Assembly (NCBI GenBank): GCA_032622095.1
Contig: CP136069.1
Coordinates: 104,064,278 to 104,128,277 of the forward strand
From: Siphonodentalium dalli
Taxonomy: Eukaryota; Mollusca; Scaphopoda; Gadilida; Siphonodentaliidae
DNA: 64,000 nt
Reading direction: 5' to 3'
Shown: positions 32,285-46,022 of the stretch, one piece after another
How positions within the stretch are numbered: position 1 is the first letter of the stretch
Layout: each line of letters starts with the position of its first letter
Program-made: the position numbers and the translations under genes
Notes under the pieces: generated by a model
Seen by the model: the letters and a program-made list of their open reading frames with translations, nothing else
Told to the model about the DNA's origin: nothing
The model's database searches: none

Positions 32285-35183
32285 ATGTTTTTTTGGCCGA
32301 ATGACCCCAAAATTACTCGTTCCCATCTACATGGCATTGTTAACATCCATGACAAATTGTAAGATGATCAGACTAAAGGTACAACCTGCAGCCCGTGCTA
32401 AAGGATTTAGTCATACAAAGAGTAAAATCCGAGATGGCTACTGGCGGCCATGTTTTTTGGCCGAATGACCCCAAAATTAATCGTTCCCATCTACATGTCA
32501 ATATTATTATCCATAACAAATTTCATGATGATCAGACAAACAGTACGACCTGTGGCCCGTGCTAATGGATTAAATTTTGAAATCCAAGGTGGCCGCTGGC
32601 GGCCATGTTTTTTGTCCGAATGACCCCAAAATGACTCGTTCCCATCTACATTCCAATTTCGACGGCCATAACAAATTTTATGATGATCAGACAAAGGTAC
32701 GACCTGTAGCACGTACTAAAGGATTTAGTCATCCAAAGAGTAAAATCCAAGATGGCTGCTGGTGGCCATGTTTTTTGGCCGAATGACCCCAAAATTACTC
32801 GTTCCCATCTATATGTCAATATTAACATCCATGACAAATTTCATGATGATCAGACGAACAGTACGACCAGTGGCCTGTGCTAATGGATTAAATTTTGAAA
32901 TCCAAGATGGCCGCTGGCGGCCATGTTTTTTGTCCGAATGACCCCAAAATGACTCGTTCCCATCTACATTCCAATTTCGACAGCCATTACAAATTTCATG
33001 ATGATCAGACTAAAGGTACGACCTGTAGCATGAACTAAAGGATTTAGTCATCCAAAGAGTAAAATCCAAGATGGCTGCTGGCGGCCATGTTTTTTGGCCA
33101 AATGACCCCAAAATGACTCGTTCCCATCTACATGTCATTATTAACATTCATGACAAATTTTATGATGATCAGAATAAAAGTAGGACCTGTAGCCCGTGCT
33201 AAAGAATTTAGTCATACAAAGAGTAAAATCCAAGATGGCTGCTGGTGGCCATGTTTGTTGGCCGAATGACCCCAAAATTACTCGTTCCCATCTATATGTC
33301 AATATTAACATCCATGACAAATTTCATGATGATCAGACGAACAGTACGACCAGTGGCCTGTGCTAATGGATTAAATTTTGAAATCCAAGATGGCCGCTGG
33401 CGGCCATGTTTTTTGTCCGAATGACCCCAAAATGACTCGTTCCCATCTACATTCCAATTTCGACAGCCATAAAAAAAATTATGATGATCAGACTAAAGGT
33501 ACGACCTGTAGCACGTACTAAAGGATTTAGTCATCCAAAGAGTAAAATCCAAGATGGCTGCTGGCGGCCATGTTTTTGGCCAAATGACCCCAAAATGACT
33601 CGTTCCCATCTACATGTCATTATTAACATTCTTGACAAATTTTATGATGATCAGACTCTAAAAGTAGGACCTGTAGCCCGTGCTAAAGGATTTAGTCATA
33701 CAAAGAGTAAAATCCAAGATGGCTGTTGGCGACCATGTTTTTTGGCCGAATGACCCCAAAATTACTCGTTCCCATCTATATGTCAATATTAACATCCATG
33801 ACAAATTTCATGATGATCAGAAGAACAGTACGACCTGTGGCCTGTGCTAATGGATTAAATTTTGAAATCCAAGATGGCCGCTGGCGGCCATGTTTTTTGT
33901 CCGAATGACCCCAAAATGACTCTTTCCCATCTACATTCAAATTTCAACAGCCATGATAAATTTCATGATGATCAGACTAAAGGTACGACCTGTAGCCCGT
34001 GCTAAAGGATTTAGTCATACAAAGAGTAAAATCCAAGATGGCTGCTGGCGACCATGTTTTTTAGCCAAATGACCCCAAAATGACTCGTTCCCATCTACAT
34101 GTCATTATTAACATTCTTGATAAATTTTATGATGATCAGACTAAAGGTACGACCTGTAGCCCGTGCTAAAGGATTTAGTCATACAAAGAGTAAAATCCAA
34201 GATGGCTGCTGGTGGCCATGTTTTTTGGCCGAATGACCCCAAAATTACTCGTTCCCATCTATATGTCAATATTAACATCCATGACAAATTTCATGATGAT
34301 CAGACGAACAGTACGACCAGTGGCCTGTGCTAATGGATTAAATTTTGAAATCCAAGATGGCCGCTGGCGGCCATGTTTTTTGTCCGAATGACCCCAAAAT
34401 GACTCGTTCCCATCTACATTCCAATTTCGACAGCCATAACAAATTTTATGATGATCAGACTAAAGGTACGACCTGCAGCCCGTGCTAAATGATTTAGTCA
34501 TACAAAGAGTAAAATCCAAGATGGCTGCTGGCGGCCATGTTTTTTGGCCAAATGACCCCAAAATGACTCGTTCCCATCTACATGTCATTATTAACATTCT
34601 TGACAAATTTTATGATGATCAGAATAAAAGTAGGACCTGTAGCCCGTGCTAAAGAATTTAGTCATACAAAGAGTAAAATCCAAGATGGCTGCTGGTGGCC
34701 ATGTTTGTTGGCCGAATGACCCCAAAATTCCTCGTTCCCATCTATATGTCAATATTAACATCCATGACAAATTTCATGATGATCAGACGAACAGTACGAC
34801 CAGTGGCCTGTGCTAATGGATTAAATTTTGAAATCCAAGATGGCCGCTGGCGGCCATGTTTTTTGTCCGAATGACCCCAAAATGACTCGTTCCCATCTAC
34901 ATTCCAATTTCGACAGCCATAACAAATTTTATGATGATCAGACTAAAGGTACGACCTGTAGCATGAACTAAAGGATTTAGTCATCCAAAGAGTAAAATCC
35001 AAGATGGCTGCTGGCGGCCATGTTTTTTAGCCAAATGACCCCAAAATGACTCGTTCCCATCTACATGTCATTATTAACATTCTTGATAAATTTTATGATG
35101 ATCAGACTAAAGGTACGACCTGTAGCCCGTGCTAAAGGATTTAGTCATACAAAGAGTAAAATCCAAGATGGCTGCTGGCGACC

Positions 35184-37122
35184 ATGTTTTTTGGCCGAAT
35201 GACCCCAAAATTACTCGTTCCCATCTACATGGCATTGTTAACAACCATGACAAATTGTAAGATGATCAGACTAAAGGTACAACCTGCAGCCCGTGCTAAA
35301 GGATTTAGTCATACAAAGAGTAAAATCCGAGATGGCTACTGGCGGCCATGTTTTTTGGCCGAATGACCCCAAAATTACTCGTTCCCATCTACATGTCAAT
35401 ATTATTATCCATAACAAATTTCATGATGATCAGACAAACAGTACGACCTGTGGCCCGTGCTAATGGATTAAATTTTGAAATCCAAGGTGGCCGCTGGCGG
35501 CCATGTTTTTTGTCCGAATGACCCCAAAATGACTCGTTCCCATCTACATTCCAATTTCGACAGCCATAACAAATTTTATGATGATCAGACAAAGGTACGA
35601 CCTGTAGCACGTACTAAAGGATTTAGTCATCCAAAGAGTAAAATCCAAGATGGCTGCTGGTGGCCATGTTTTTTGGCCGAATGACCCCAAAATTACTCGT
35701 TCCCATCTATATGTCAATATTAACATCCATGACAAATTTCATGATGATCAGAAGAACAGTACGACCTGTGGCCTGTGCTAATGGATTAAATTTTGAAATC
35801 CAAGATGGCCGCTGGCGGCCATGTTTTTTGTCCGAATGACCCCAAAATGACTCTTTCCCATCTACATTCAAATTTCAACAGCCATGATAAATTTCATGAT
35901 GATCAGACTAAAGGTACGACCTGTAGCCCGTGCTAAAGGATTTAGTCATACAAAGAGTAAAATCCAAGATGGCTGCTGGCGACCATGTTTTTTGGCCGAA
36001 TGACCCCAAAATTACTCGTTCCCATCTACATGGCATTGTTAACATCCATGACAAATTGTAAGATGATCAGACTAAACGTACAACCTGCAGCCCGTGCTAA
36101 AGGATTTAGTCATACAAAGAGTAAAATCCGAGATGGCTACTGGCGGCCATGTTTTTTGGCCGAATGACCCCAAAATGACTCGTTCCCATCTACATGTCAT
36201 TATTAACATTCTTGACAAATTTTATGATGATCAGAATAAAATTAGGACCTGTAGCCCGTGCTAAAGAATTTAGTCATACAAAGAGTAAAATCCAAGATGG
36301 CTGCTGGTGGCCATGTTTGTTGGCCGAATGACCCCAAAATGACTCGTTCCCATCTACATGTCATTATTAACATTCTTAACAAATTTTATGATGATCAGAC
36401 TAAAAGTAGGACCTGTAGCCCGTGCTAAAGGATTTAGTCATACAAAGAGTAAAATCCAAGATGGCTGTTGGCGACCATGTTTTTTGGCCGAATGACCCCA
36501 AAATTATTCGTTCCATCTACATGTCATTGTTAATATCCATGACAAATTTTATGATGATCAGACTAAAGGTACGACCTGCAGCCCGTGCTAAAGAATTTAG
36601 TCATACAAAGAGTAAAATCCAAGATGGCTGCTGGTGGCCATGTTTTTTGGCCGAATGACCCCAAAATTACTCGTTCCCATCTATATGTCAATATTCACAT
36701 CCATGACAAATTTCATGATGATCAGACAAATGTACGACCTGTGGCCTGTGCTAATGGATTAAATTTTGAAATCCAAGATGGCCGCTGGCGGCCATGTTTT
36801 TTGTCCGAATGACCCCAAAATGAATCCATTCCCATCTACATTCCAATTTCGACAGCCATAAAAAAATTTATGATGATCAGACTAAAGGTACGACCTGTAG
36901 CACGTACTAAAGGATTTAGTCATCCAAAGAGTAAAATCCAAGATGGCTGCTGGCGGCCATGTTTTTTAGCCAAATGACCCCAAAATGACTCGTTCCCATC
37001 TACATGTCATTATTAACATTCTTGATAAATTTTATGATGATCAGACTAAAGGTACGACCTGTAGCCCGTGCTAAAGGATTTAGTCATACAAAGAGTAAAA
37101 TCCAAGATGGCTGCTGGCGACC
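35184..37122 (+). repeat. 12-monomer higher-order unit (1939 bp), tandem copy A
   Basis: Monomer order by diagnostic word after AAGATGG: CTGCTGGCGACC, CTACTGGCGGCC, CCGCTGGCGGCC (with AAGGTGG), CTGCTGGTGGCC, CCGC, CTGC..GACC, CTAC, CTGC..TTTGTTGG, CTGTTGGCGACC, CTGC..GTGG, CCGC (AATCCATT), CTGC..TTTTAGCC. The same order recurs in the next two units. Confidence 0.85.
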
Positions 37123-39061
37123 ATGTTTTTTGGCCGAATGACCCCAAAATTACTCGTTCCCATCTACATGGCATTGTTAACAACCATGACAAATTGTAAG
37201 ATGATCAGACTAAAGGTACAACCTGCAGCCCGTGCTAAAGGATTTAGTCATACAAAGAGTAAAATCCGAGATGGCTACTGGCGGCCATGTTTTTTGGCCG
37301 AATGACCCCAAAATTACTCGTTCCCATCTACATGTCAATATTATTATCCATAACAAATTTCATGATGATCAGACAAACAGTACGACCTGTGGCCCGTGCT
37401 AATGGATTAAATTTTGAAATCCAAGGTGGCCGCTGGCGGCCATGTTTTTTGTCCGAATGACCCCAAAATGACTCGTTCCCATCTACATTCCAATTTCGAC
37501 AGCCATAACAAATTTTATGATGATCAGACAAAGGTACGACCTGTAGCACGTACTAAAGGATTTAGTCATCCAAAGAGTAAAATCCAAGATGGCTGCTGGT
37601 GGCCATGTTTTTTGGCCGAATGACCCCAAAATTACTCGTTCCCATCTATATGTCAATATTAACATCCATGACAAATTTCATGATGATCAGAAGAACAGTA
37701 CGACCTGTGGCCTGTGCTAATGGATTAAATTTTGAAATCCAAGATGGCCGCTGGCGGCCATGTTTTTTGTCCGAATGACCCCAAAATGACTCTTTCCCAT
37801 CTACATTCAAATTTCAACAGCCATGATAAATTTCATGATGATCAGACTAAAGGTACGACCTGTAGCCCGTGCTAAAGGATTTAGTCATACAAAGAGTAAA
37901 ATCCAAGATGGCTGCTGGCGACCATGTTTTTTGGCCGAATGACCCCAAAATTACTCGTTCCCATCTACATGGCATTGTTAACATCCATGACAAATTGTAA
38001 GATGATCAGACTAAACGTACAACCTGCAGCCCGTGCTAAAGGATTTAGTCATACAAAGAGTAAAATCCGAGATGGCTACTGGCGGCCATGTTTTTTGGCC
38101 TAATGACCCCAAAATGACTCGTTCCCATCTACATGTCATTATTAACATTCTTGACAAATTTTATGATGATCAGAATAAAATTAGGACCTGTAGCCCGTGC
38201 TAAAGAATTTAGTCATACAAAGAGTAAAATCCAAGATGGCTGCTGGTGGCCATGTTTGTTGGCCGAATGACCCCAAAATGACTCGTTCCCATCTACATGT
38301 CATTATTAACATTCTTAACAAATTTTATGATGATCAGACTAAAAGTAGGACCTGTAGCCCGTGCTAAAGGATTTAGTCATACAAAGAGTAAAATCCAAGA
38401 TGGCTGTTGGCGACCATGTTTTTTGGCCGAATGACCCCAAAATTATTCGTTCCATCTACATGTCATTGTTAATATCCATGACAAATTTTATGATGATCAG
38501 ACTAAAGGTACGACCTGCAGCCCGTGCTAAAGAATTTAGTCATACAAAGAGTAAAATCCAAGATGGCTGCTGGTGGCCATGTTTTTTGGCCGAATGACCC
38601 CAAAATTACTCGTTCCCATCTATATGTCAATATTCACATCCATGACAAATTTCATGATGATCAGACAAATGTACGACCTGTGGCCTGTGCTAATGGATTA
38701 AATTTTGAAATCCAAGATGGCCGCTGGCGGCCATGTTTTTTGTCCGAATGACCCCAAAATGAATCCATTCCCATCTACATTCCAATTTCGACAGCCATAA
38801 AAAAATTTATGATGATCAGACTAAAGGTACGACCTGTAGCACGTACTAAAGGATTTAGTCATCCAAAGAGTAAAATCCAAGATGGCTGCTGGCGGCCATG
38901 TTTTTTAGCCAAATGACCCCAAAATGACTCGTTCCCATCTACATGTCATTATTAACATTCTTGATAAATTTTATGATGATCAGACTAAAGGTACGACCTG
39001 TAGCCCGTGCTAAAGGATTTAGTCATACAAAGAGTAAAATCCAAGATGGCTGCTGGCGACC
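37123..39061 (+). repeat. 12-monomer higher-order unit (1939 bp), tandem copy B
   Basis: Landmarks repeat copy A at exactly 1939 bp. One visible private difference is GGCCTAATGACC at about 38097 where copy A has GGCCGAATGACC. Confidence 0.85.
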
Positions 39062-39610
39062 ATGTTTTTTGGCCGAATGACCCCAAAATTACTCGTTCCC
39101 ATCTACATGGCATTGTTAACAACCATGACAAATTGTAAGATGATCAGACTAAAGGTACAACCTGCAGCCCGTGCTAAAGGATTTAGTCATACAAAGAGTA
39201 AAATCCGAGATGGCTACTGGCGGCCATGTTTTTTGGCCGAATGACCCCAAAATTACTCGTTCCCATCTACATGTCAATATTATTATCCATAACAAATTTC
39301 ATGATGATCAGACAAACAGTACGACCTGTGGCCCGTGCTAATGGATTAAATTTTGAAATCCAAGGTGGCCGCTGGCGGCCATGTTTTTTGTCCGAATGAC
39401 CCCAAAATGACTCGTTCCCATCTACATTCCAATTTCGACAGCCATAACAAATTTTATGATGATCAGACAAAGGTACGACCTGTAGCACGTACTAAAGGAT
39501 TTAGTCATCCAAAGAGTAAAATCCAAGATGGCTGCTGGTGGCCATGTTTTTTGGCCGAATGACCCCAAAATTACTCGTTCCCATCTATATGCAGTGTTCG
39601 CGCTGGACCG

Positions 39611-39678
39611 AAAAAAACTTTAGCCAAAAGTTTAGCCAAATGAAAATTTTATTAGCCAAATGAAAAAAGCTTTAGCCA
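39611..39678 (+). repeat. hAT element: left copy of ~68 bp subterminal direct repeat
   Basis: Seven A, then TTTAGCCAAA words at the same internal spacings as in 40411-40478, an offset of exactly 800. It contains TTAGCCAAA at 39620, 39632, 39652 and 39672, and another follows at 39688. Confidence 0.85.
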
Positions 39679-40410
39679 AATGTTTTTTAGCCAAATTAAA
39701 AAAAACTATGGCCAAATTAAATCATCGTTTTCTGGTCGGTTCACAATTAATGACTAAAACGTCAAATCTAACAGACACAGGTAAAATACACAATAATTTA
39801 ACTAATTTTGATGAACTAGAAATATTTTGATATATATCATTTATTAAAAATTTATTAATTAATCTTTATGTGGAAGAGTGATTTGGGGGGGGGGGGTAAC
39901 CCGGGATTGTCCTTCTTAATGTCATTAATTTTTTGTTTTATATCAATATCTTTTTAAAAATCATTAAATATTAATTATCCTTGCGAAAATATTTAAGTGA
40001 CATCTGGAAACTAATAACTTAATATTGTTACGCCATTATCAAATTGCAATCTGTCATAAAAGCATGCATATTATTTTGAATGTATCCGTATTGACGACAA
40101 ATAGCCATAAAATATCTGTCGTGATTCACATTTGGCTGATTAAGCTATTGTCTTACACTTGGTGCTCATAAACCTTGACCGTCATAAATACAATGTCATC
40201 ATAAACATTCATTGTGCAGGAGTCCCGTGAGTGACCAGACAGACAATGGGGGATTAGCGGATTAAACCTTTGTACTGTCCGCGATCGGGTTTCCTTTTGT
40301 ACAGTCGGCGATATATTCCCACTTACAATGTTTTCGGACTAGATCGTTCACATCACAGAATTGAAAACCCACTTGCCAAAAATTCATGCTTTCAGTCTCC
40401 ATTTGGGGTC

Positions 40411-40478
40411 AAAAAAAGTTTAGCCAAAATTTTAGCCAAATGAAATTTTTATTAGCCAAATTCGAAAAAGATTAGCCA
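40411..40478 (+). repeat. hAT element: right copy of ~68 bp subterminal direct repeat
   Basis: TTAGCCAAA at 40420, 40432 and 40452, with a broken fourth word (ATTAGCCATT) at about 40471. It is in the same orientation as the left copy, not inverted. Confidence 0.85.
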
Positions 40479-43400
40479 TTGGCTAATTTGGCTACCGACA
40501 GCGCGAACACTGTCTATATGTCAATATTAACATCCATGACAAATTTCATGATGATCAGAAGAACAGTACGACCTGTGGCCTGTGCTAATGGATTAAATTT
40601 TGAAATCCAAGATGGCCGCTGGCGGCCATGTTTTTTGTCCGAATGACCCCAAAATGACTCTTTCCCATCTACATTCAAATTTCAACAGCCATGATAAATT
40701 TCATGATGATCAGACTAAAGGTACGACCTGTAGCCCGTGCTAAAGGATTTAGTCATACAAAGAGTAAAATCCAAGATGGCTGCTGGCGACCATGTTTTTT
40801 GGCCGAATGACCCCAAAATTACTCGTTCCCATCTACATGGCATTGTTAACATCCATGACAAATTGTAAGATGATCAGACTAAACGTACAACCTGCAGCCC
40901 GTGCTAAAGGATTTAGTCATACAAAGAGTAAAATCCGAGATGGCTACTGGCGGCCATGTTTTTTGGCCGAATGACCCCAAAATGACTCGTTCCCATCTAC
41001 ATGTCATTATTAACATTCTTGACAAATTTTATGATGATCAGAATAAAAGTAGGACCTGTAGCCCGTGCTAAAGAATTTAGTCATACAAAGAGTAAAATCC
41101 AAGATGGCTGCTGGTGGCCATGTTTGTTGGCCGAATGACCCCAAAATGACTCGTTCCCATCTACATGTCATTATTAACATTCTTAACAAATTTTATGATG
41201 ATCAGACTAAAAGTAGGACCTGTAGCCCGTGCTAAAGGATTTAGTCATACAAAGAGTAAAATCCAAGATGGCTGTTGGCGACCATGTTTTTTGGCCGAAT
41301 GACCCCAAAATTATTCGTTCCATCTACATGTCATTGTTAATATCCATGACAAATTTTATGATGATCAGACTAAAGGTACGACCTGCAGCCCGTGCTAAAG
41401 AATTTAGTCATACAAAGAGTAAAATCCAAGATGGCTGCTGGTGGCCATGTTTTTTGGCCGAATGACCCCAAAATTACTCGTTCCCATCTATATGTCAATA
41501 TTCACATCCATGACAAATTTCATGATGATCAGACAAATGTACGACCTGTGGCCTGTGCTAATGGATTAAATTTTGAAATCCAAGATGGCCGCTGGCGGCC
41601 ATGTTTTTTGTCCGAATGACCCCAAAATGAATCCATTCCCATCTACATTCCAATTTCGACAGCCATAAAAAAATTAATGATGATCAGACTAAAGGTACGA
41701 CCTGCAGCCCGTGCTAAAGAATTTAGTCATACAAAGAGTAAAATCCAAGATGGCTGCTGGCGGCCATGTTTTTTAGCCAAATGACCCCAAAATGACTCGT
41801 TCCCATCTACATGTCATTATTAACATTCTTGATAAATTTTATGATGATCAGACTGAAGGTACGACCTGTAGCCCGTGCTAAAGGATTTAGTCATACAAAG
41901 AGTAAAATCCAAGATGGCTGCTGGCGACCATGTTTTTTGGCCGAATGACCCCAAAATTACTCGTTCCCATCTACATGGCATTGTTAACATCCATGACAAA
42001 TTGTAAGATGATCAGACTAAAGGTACAACCTGCAGCCCGTGCTAAAGGATTTAGTCATACAAAGAGTAAAATCCGAGATGGCTACTGGCGGCCATGTTTT
42101 TTGGCCGAATGACCCCAAAATTAATCGTTCCCATCTACATGTCAATATTATTATCCATAACAAATTTCATGATGATCAGACAAACAGTACGACCTGTGGC
42201 CCGTGCTAATGGATTAAATTTTGAAATCCAAGGTGGCCGCTGGCGGCCATGTTTTTTGTCCGAATGACCCCAAAATGACTCGTTCCCATCTACATTCCAA
42301 TTTCGACGGCCATAACAAATTTTATGATGATCAGACAAAGGTACGACCTGTAGCACGTACTAAAGGATTTAGTCATCCAAAGAGTAAAATCCAAGATGGC
42401 TGCTGGTGGCCATGTTTTTTGGCCGAATGACCCCAAAATTACTCGTTCCCATCTATATGTCAATATTAACATCCATGACAAATTTCATGATGATCAGACG
42501 AACAGTACGACCAGTGGCCTGTGCTAATGGATTAAATTTTGAAATCCAAGATGGCCGCTGGCGGCCATGTTTTTTGTCCGAATGACCCCAAAATGACTCG
42601 TTCCCATCTACATTCCAATTTCGACAGCCATTACAAATTTCATGATGATCAGACTAAAGGTACGACCTGTAGCATGAACTAAAGGATTTAGTCATCCAAA
42701 GAGTAAAATCCAAGATGGCTGCTGGCGGCCATGTTTTTTGGCCAAATGACCCCAAAATGACTCGTTCCCATCTACATGTCATTATTAACATTCATGACAA
42801 ATTTTATGATGATCAGAATAAAAGTAGGACCTGTAGCCCGTGCTAAAGAATTTAGTCATACAAAGAGTAAAATCCAAGATGGCTGCTGGTGGCCATGTTT
42901 GTTGGCCGAATGACCCCAAAATTACTCGTTCCCATCTATATGTCAATATTAACATCCATGACAAATTTCATGATGATCAGACGAACAGTACGACCAGTGG
43001 CCTGTGCTAATGGATTAAATTTTGAAATCCAAGATGGCCGCTGGCGGCCATGTTTTTTGTCCGAATGACCCCAAAATGACTCGTTCCCATCTACATTCCA
43101 ATTTCGACAGCCATAAAAAAAATTATGATGATCAGACTAAAGGTACGACCTGTAGCACGTACTAAAGGATTTAGTCATCCAAAGAGTAAAATCCAAGATG
43201 GCTGCTGGCGGCCATGTTTTTGGCCAAATGACCCCAAAATGACTCGTTCCCATCTACATGTCATTATTAACATTCTTGACAAATTTTATGATGATCAGAC
43301 TCTAAAAGTAGGACCTGTAGCCCGTGCTAAAGGATTTAGTCATACAAAGAGTAAAATCCAAGATGGCTGTTGGCGACCATGTTTTTTGGCCGAATGACCC

Positions 43401-46007
43401 CAAAATTATTCGTTCCATCTACATGTCATTGTTAATATCCATGACAAATTTTATGATGATCAGACTAAAGGTACGACCTGCAGCCCGTGCTAAAGAATTT
43501 AGTCATACAAAGAGTAAAATCCAAGATGGCTGCTGGTGGCCATGTTTTTTGGCCGAATGACCCCAAAATTACTCATTCACATCTATATGTCAATATTAAC
43601 ATCCATGCAAATTTCATGATGATCAGACAAACAGTACGACCTGTGGCCTGTGCTAATGGATTAAATTTTGAAATCCAAGATGGCCGCTGGCGGCCATGTT
43701 TTTTGTCCGAATGACCCCAAAATGAATCGTTTCCCATCTACATTCCAATTTCGACAGCCATAAAAAAATTTATGATGATCAAACTAAAGGTACGACCTGT
43801 AGCACGTACTAAAGGATTTAGTCATCCAAAGAGTAAAATCCAAGATGGCTGCTGGCGGCCATGTTTTTGGCCAAATGACCCCAAAATGACTCGTTCCCAT
43901 CTACATGTCATTATTAACATTCTTGACAAATTTTATGATGATCAGACTCTAAAAGTAGGACCTGTAGCCCGTGCTAAAGGATTTAGTCATACAAAGAGTA
44001 AAATCCAAGATGGCTGTTGGCGACCATGTTTTTTGGCCGAATGACCCCAAAATTATTCGTTCCATCTACATGTCATTGTTAATATCCATGACAAATTTTA
44101 TGATGATCAGACTAAAGGTACGACCTGCAGCCCGTGCTAAAGAATTTAGTCATGCAAAGAGTAAAATCCAAGATGGCTGCTGGCGGCCATGTTTTTTTGC
44201 CGAATGACCCCAAAATTACTCGTTCCCATCTACATGTCAATATTAACATCCATGACAAATTTCATGATGATCAGACGAACAGTACGACCTGTGGCCTGTG
44301 CTAATGGATTAAATTTTGAAATCCAAGATGGCCGCTGGCGGCCATGTTTTTTGTCCGAATGACCCCAAAATAACTCTTTCCCATCCACATTCCAATTTCA
44401 ACAGCCATGATAAATTTCATGATGATCAGACTAAAGGTACGACCTGTAGCCCGTGCTAAAGGATTTAGTCATACAAAGAGTAAAATCCAAGATGGCTACT
44501 GGCGACCATGTTTTTTGGCCGAATGACCCCAAAATTACTCGTTCCCATCTACATGGCATTGTTAACATCCATGACAAATTGTAAGATGATCAGACTAAAG
44601 GTACAACCTGCAGCCCGTGCTAAAGGATTTAGTCATACAAAGAGTAAAATCCGAGATGGCTACTGGCGGCCATGTTTTTTGGCCGAATGACCCCAAAATT
44701 ACTCGTTCCCATCTACATGTCAATATTATCATCCATAACAAATTTCATGATGATCAGACGAACAGTACGACCTGTGGCCCGTGCTAATGGATTAAATTTT
44801 GAAATCCAAGGTGGCCGCTGGCGGCCATGTTTTTTGTCCGAATGACCCCAAAATGACTCGTTCCCATCTACATTCCAATTTCGACAGCCATAACAAATTT
44901 TATGATGATCAGACAAAGGTACGACCTGTAGCACGTACTAAAGGATTTAGTCATCCAAAGATTAAAATCCAAGATGGCTGCTGGTGGCCATGTTTTTTGG
45001 CCGAATGACCCCAAAATTACTCGTTCCCATCTATATGTCAATATTAACATCCATGACAAATTTCATGATGATCAGACAAACAGTACGACCAGTGGCCTGT
45101 GCTAATGGATTAAATTTTTAAATCCAAGATGGCCGCTGGCGGCCATGTTTTTTGTCCGAATGACCACAAAATGACTCGTTCCCATCTACATTCCAATTTC
45201 GACAGCCATAACAAATTTTATGATGATCAGACTAAAGGTACGACCTGCAGCCCGTGCTAAAGGATTTAGTCATACAAAGAGTAAAATCCAAGATGGCTAC
45301 TGGCGGCCATGTTTTTTGGCCAAATGACCCCAAAATGACTCGTTCCCATCTACATGTCATTATTAACATTCTTGACAAATTTTATGATGATCAGACTAAA
45401 AGTAGGACCTGTAGCCCGTGCTAAAGAATTTAGTCATACAAAGAGTAAAATCCAAGATGGCTGCTGGTGGCCATGTTTGGTGGCCGAATGACCCCAAAAT
45501 TACTCGTTCTCATCTATATGTCAATATTAACATCCATGACAAATTTCATGATGATCAGACGAACAGTACGACCTGTGGCCTGTGCTAAAGAATTTAGTCA
45601 TGCAAAGAGTAAAATCCAAGATGGCTGCTGGCGGCCATGTTTTTTGGCCGAATGACCCCAAAATTACTCGTTCCCATCTACATGTCAATATTAACATCCA
45701 TGACAAATTGCATGATGATCAAACGAACAGTACGACCTGTGGCCTGTGCTAATGGATTAAATTTTGAAATCCAAGATGGCCACTGGCGGCCATGTTTTTT
45801 GTCCGAATGACCCCAAAATGACTCGTTCCCATCTACATTCCAATTTCGACAGCCATAACAAATTTTATGATGATCAGACTAAAGGTATGACCTGTAGCAC
45901 GTACTAAAGGATTTAGTCATCCAAAGAGTAAAATCCAAGATGGCTGCTGGCGGCCATGTTTTTTGGCCAAATGACACCAAAATGACTCGTTCCCATCTAC
46001 ATGTCAA

Positions 46008-46022
46008 TATTAACATCCGTGC
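46008..46022 (+). other. Truncated satellite monomer junction
   Basis: TCAATATTAACATCC is joined directly to GTGCTAAAGGATTTAG, skipping about 80 bp of the monomer (CATGACAAATT through GTAGCCC). This shifts the phase of everything to the right. Confidence 0.8.

Larger units (their letters stand above)
39592..40512. mobile_element. Non-autonomous hAT-type DNA transposon (921 bp)
   Basis: The terminal inverted repeats are a perfect 14 bp: CAGTGTTCGCGCTG at 39592-39605 and its complement CAGCGCGAACACTG at 40499-40512. The flanking 8 bp TCTATATG is duplicated (39584-39591 and 40513-40520). An 8 bp duplication and CAGTG-type ends are hallmarks of the hAT superfamily. No open frame of useful length lies inside, so it depends on a transposase from elsewhere. 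The neighbouring higher-order units have the uninterrupted site (CCCATCTATATGTCAATATT), so the insertion came after the units were amplified. Confidence 0.92.
39062..41929 (+). repeat. 12-monomer higher-order unit, copy C, carrying the hAT insertion
   Basis: The distance to the next unit start (41930) is 2868 bp, which equals 1939 plus 929 (the 921 bp transposon and one 8 bp target copy). Removing the insertion restores the higher-order period exactly. Confidence 0.85.
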
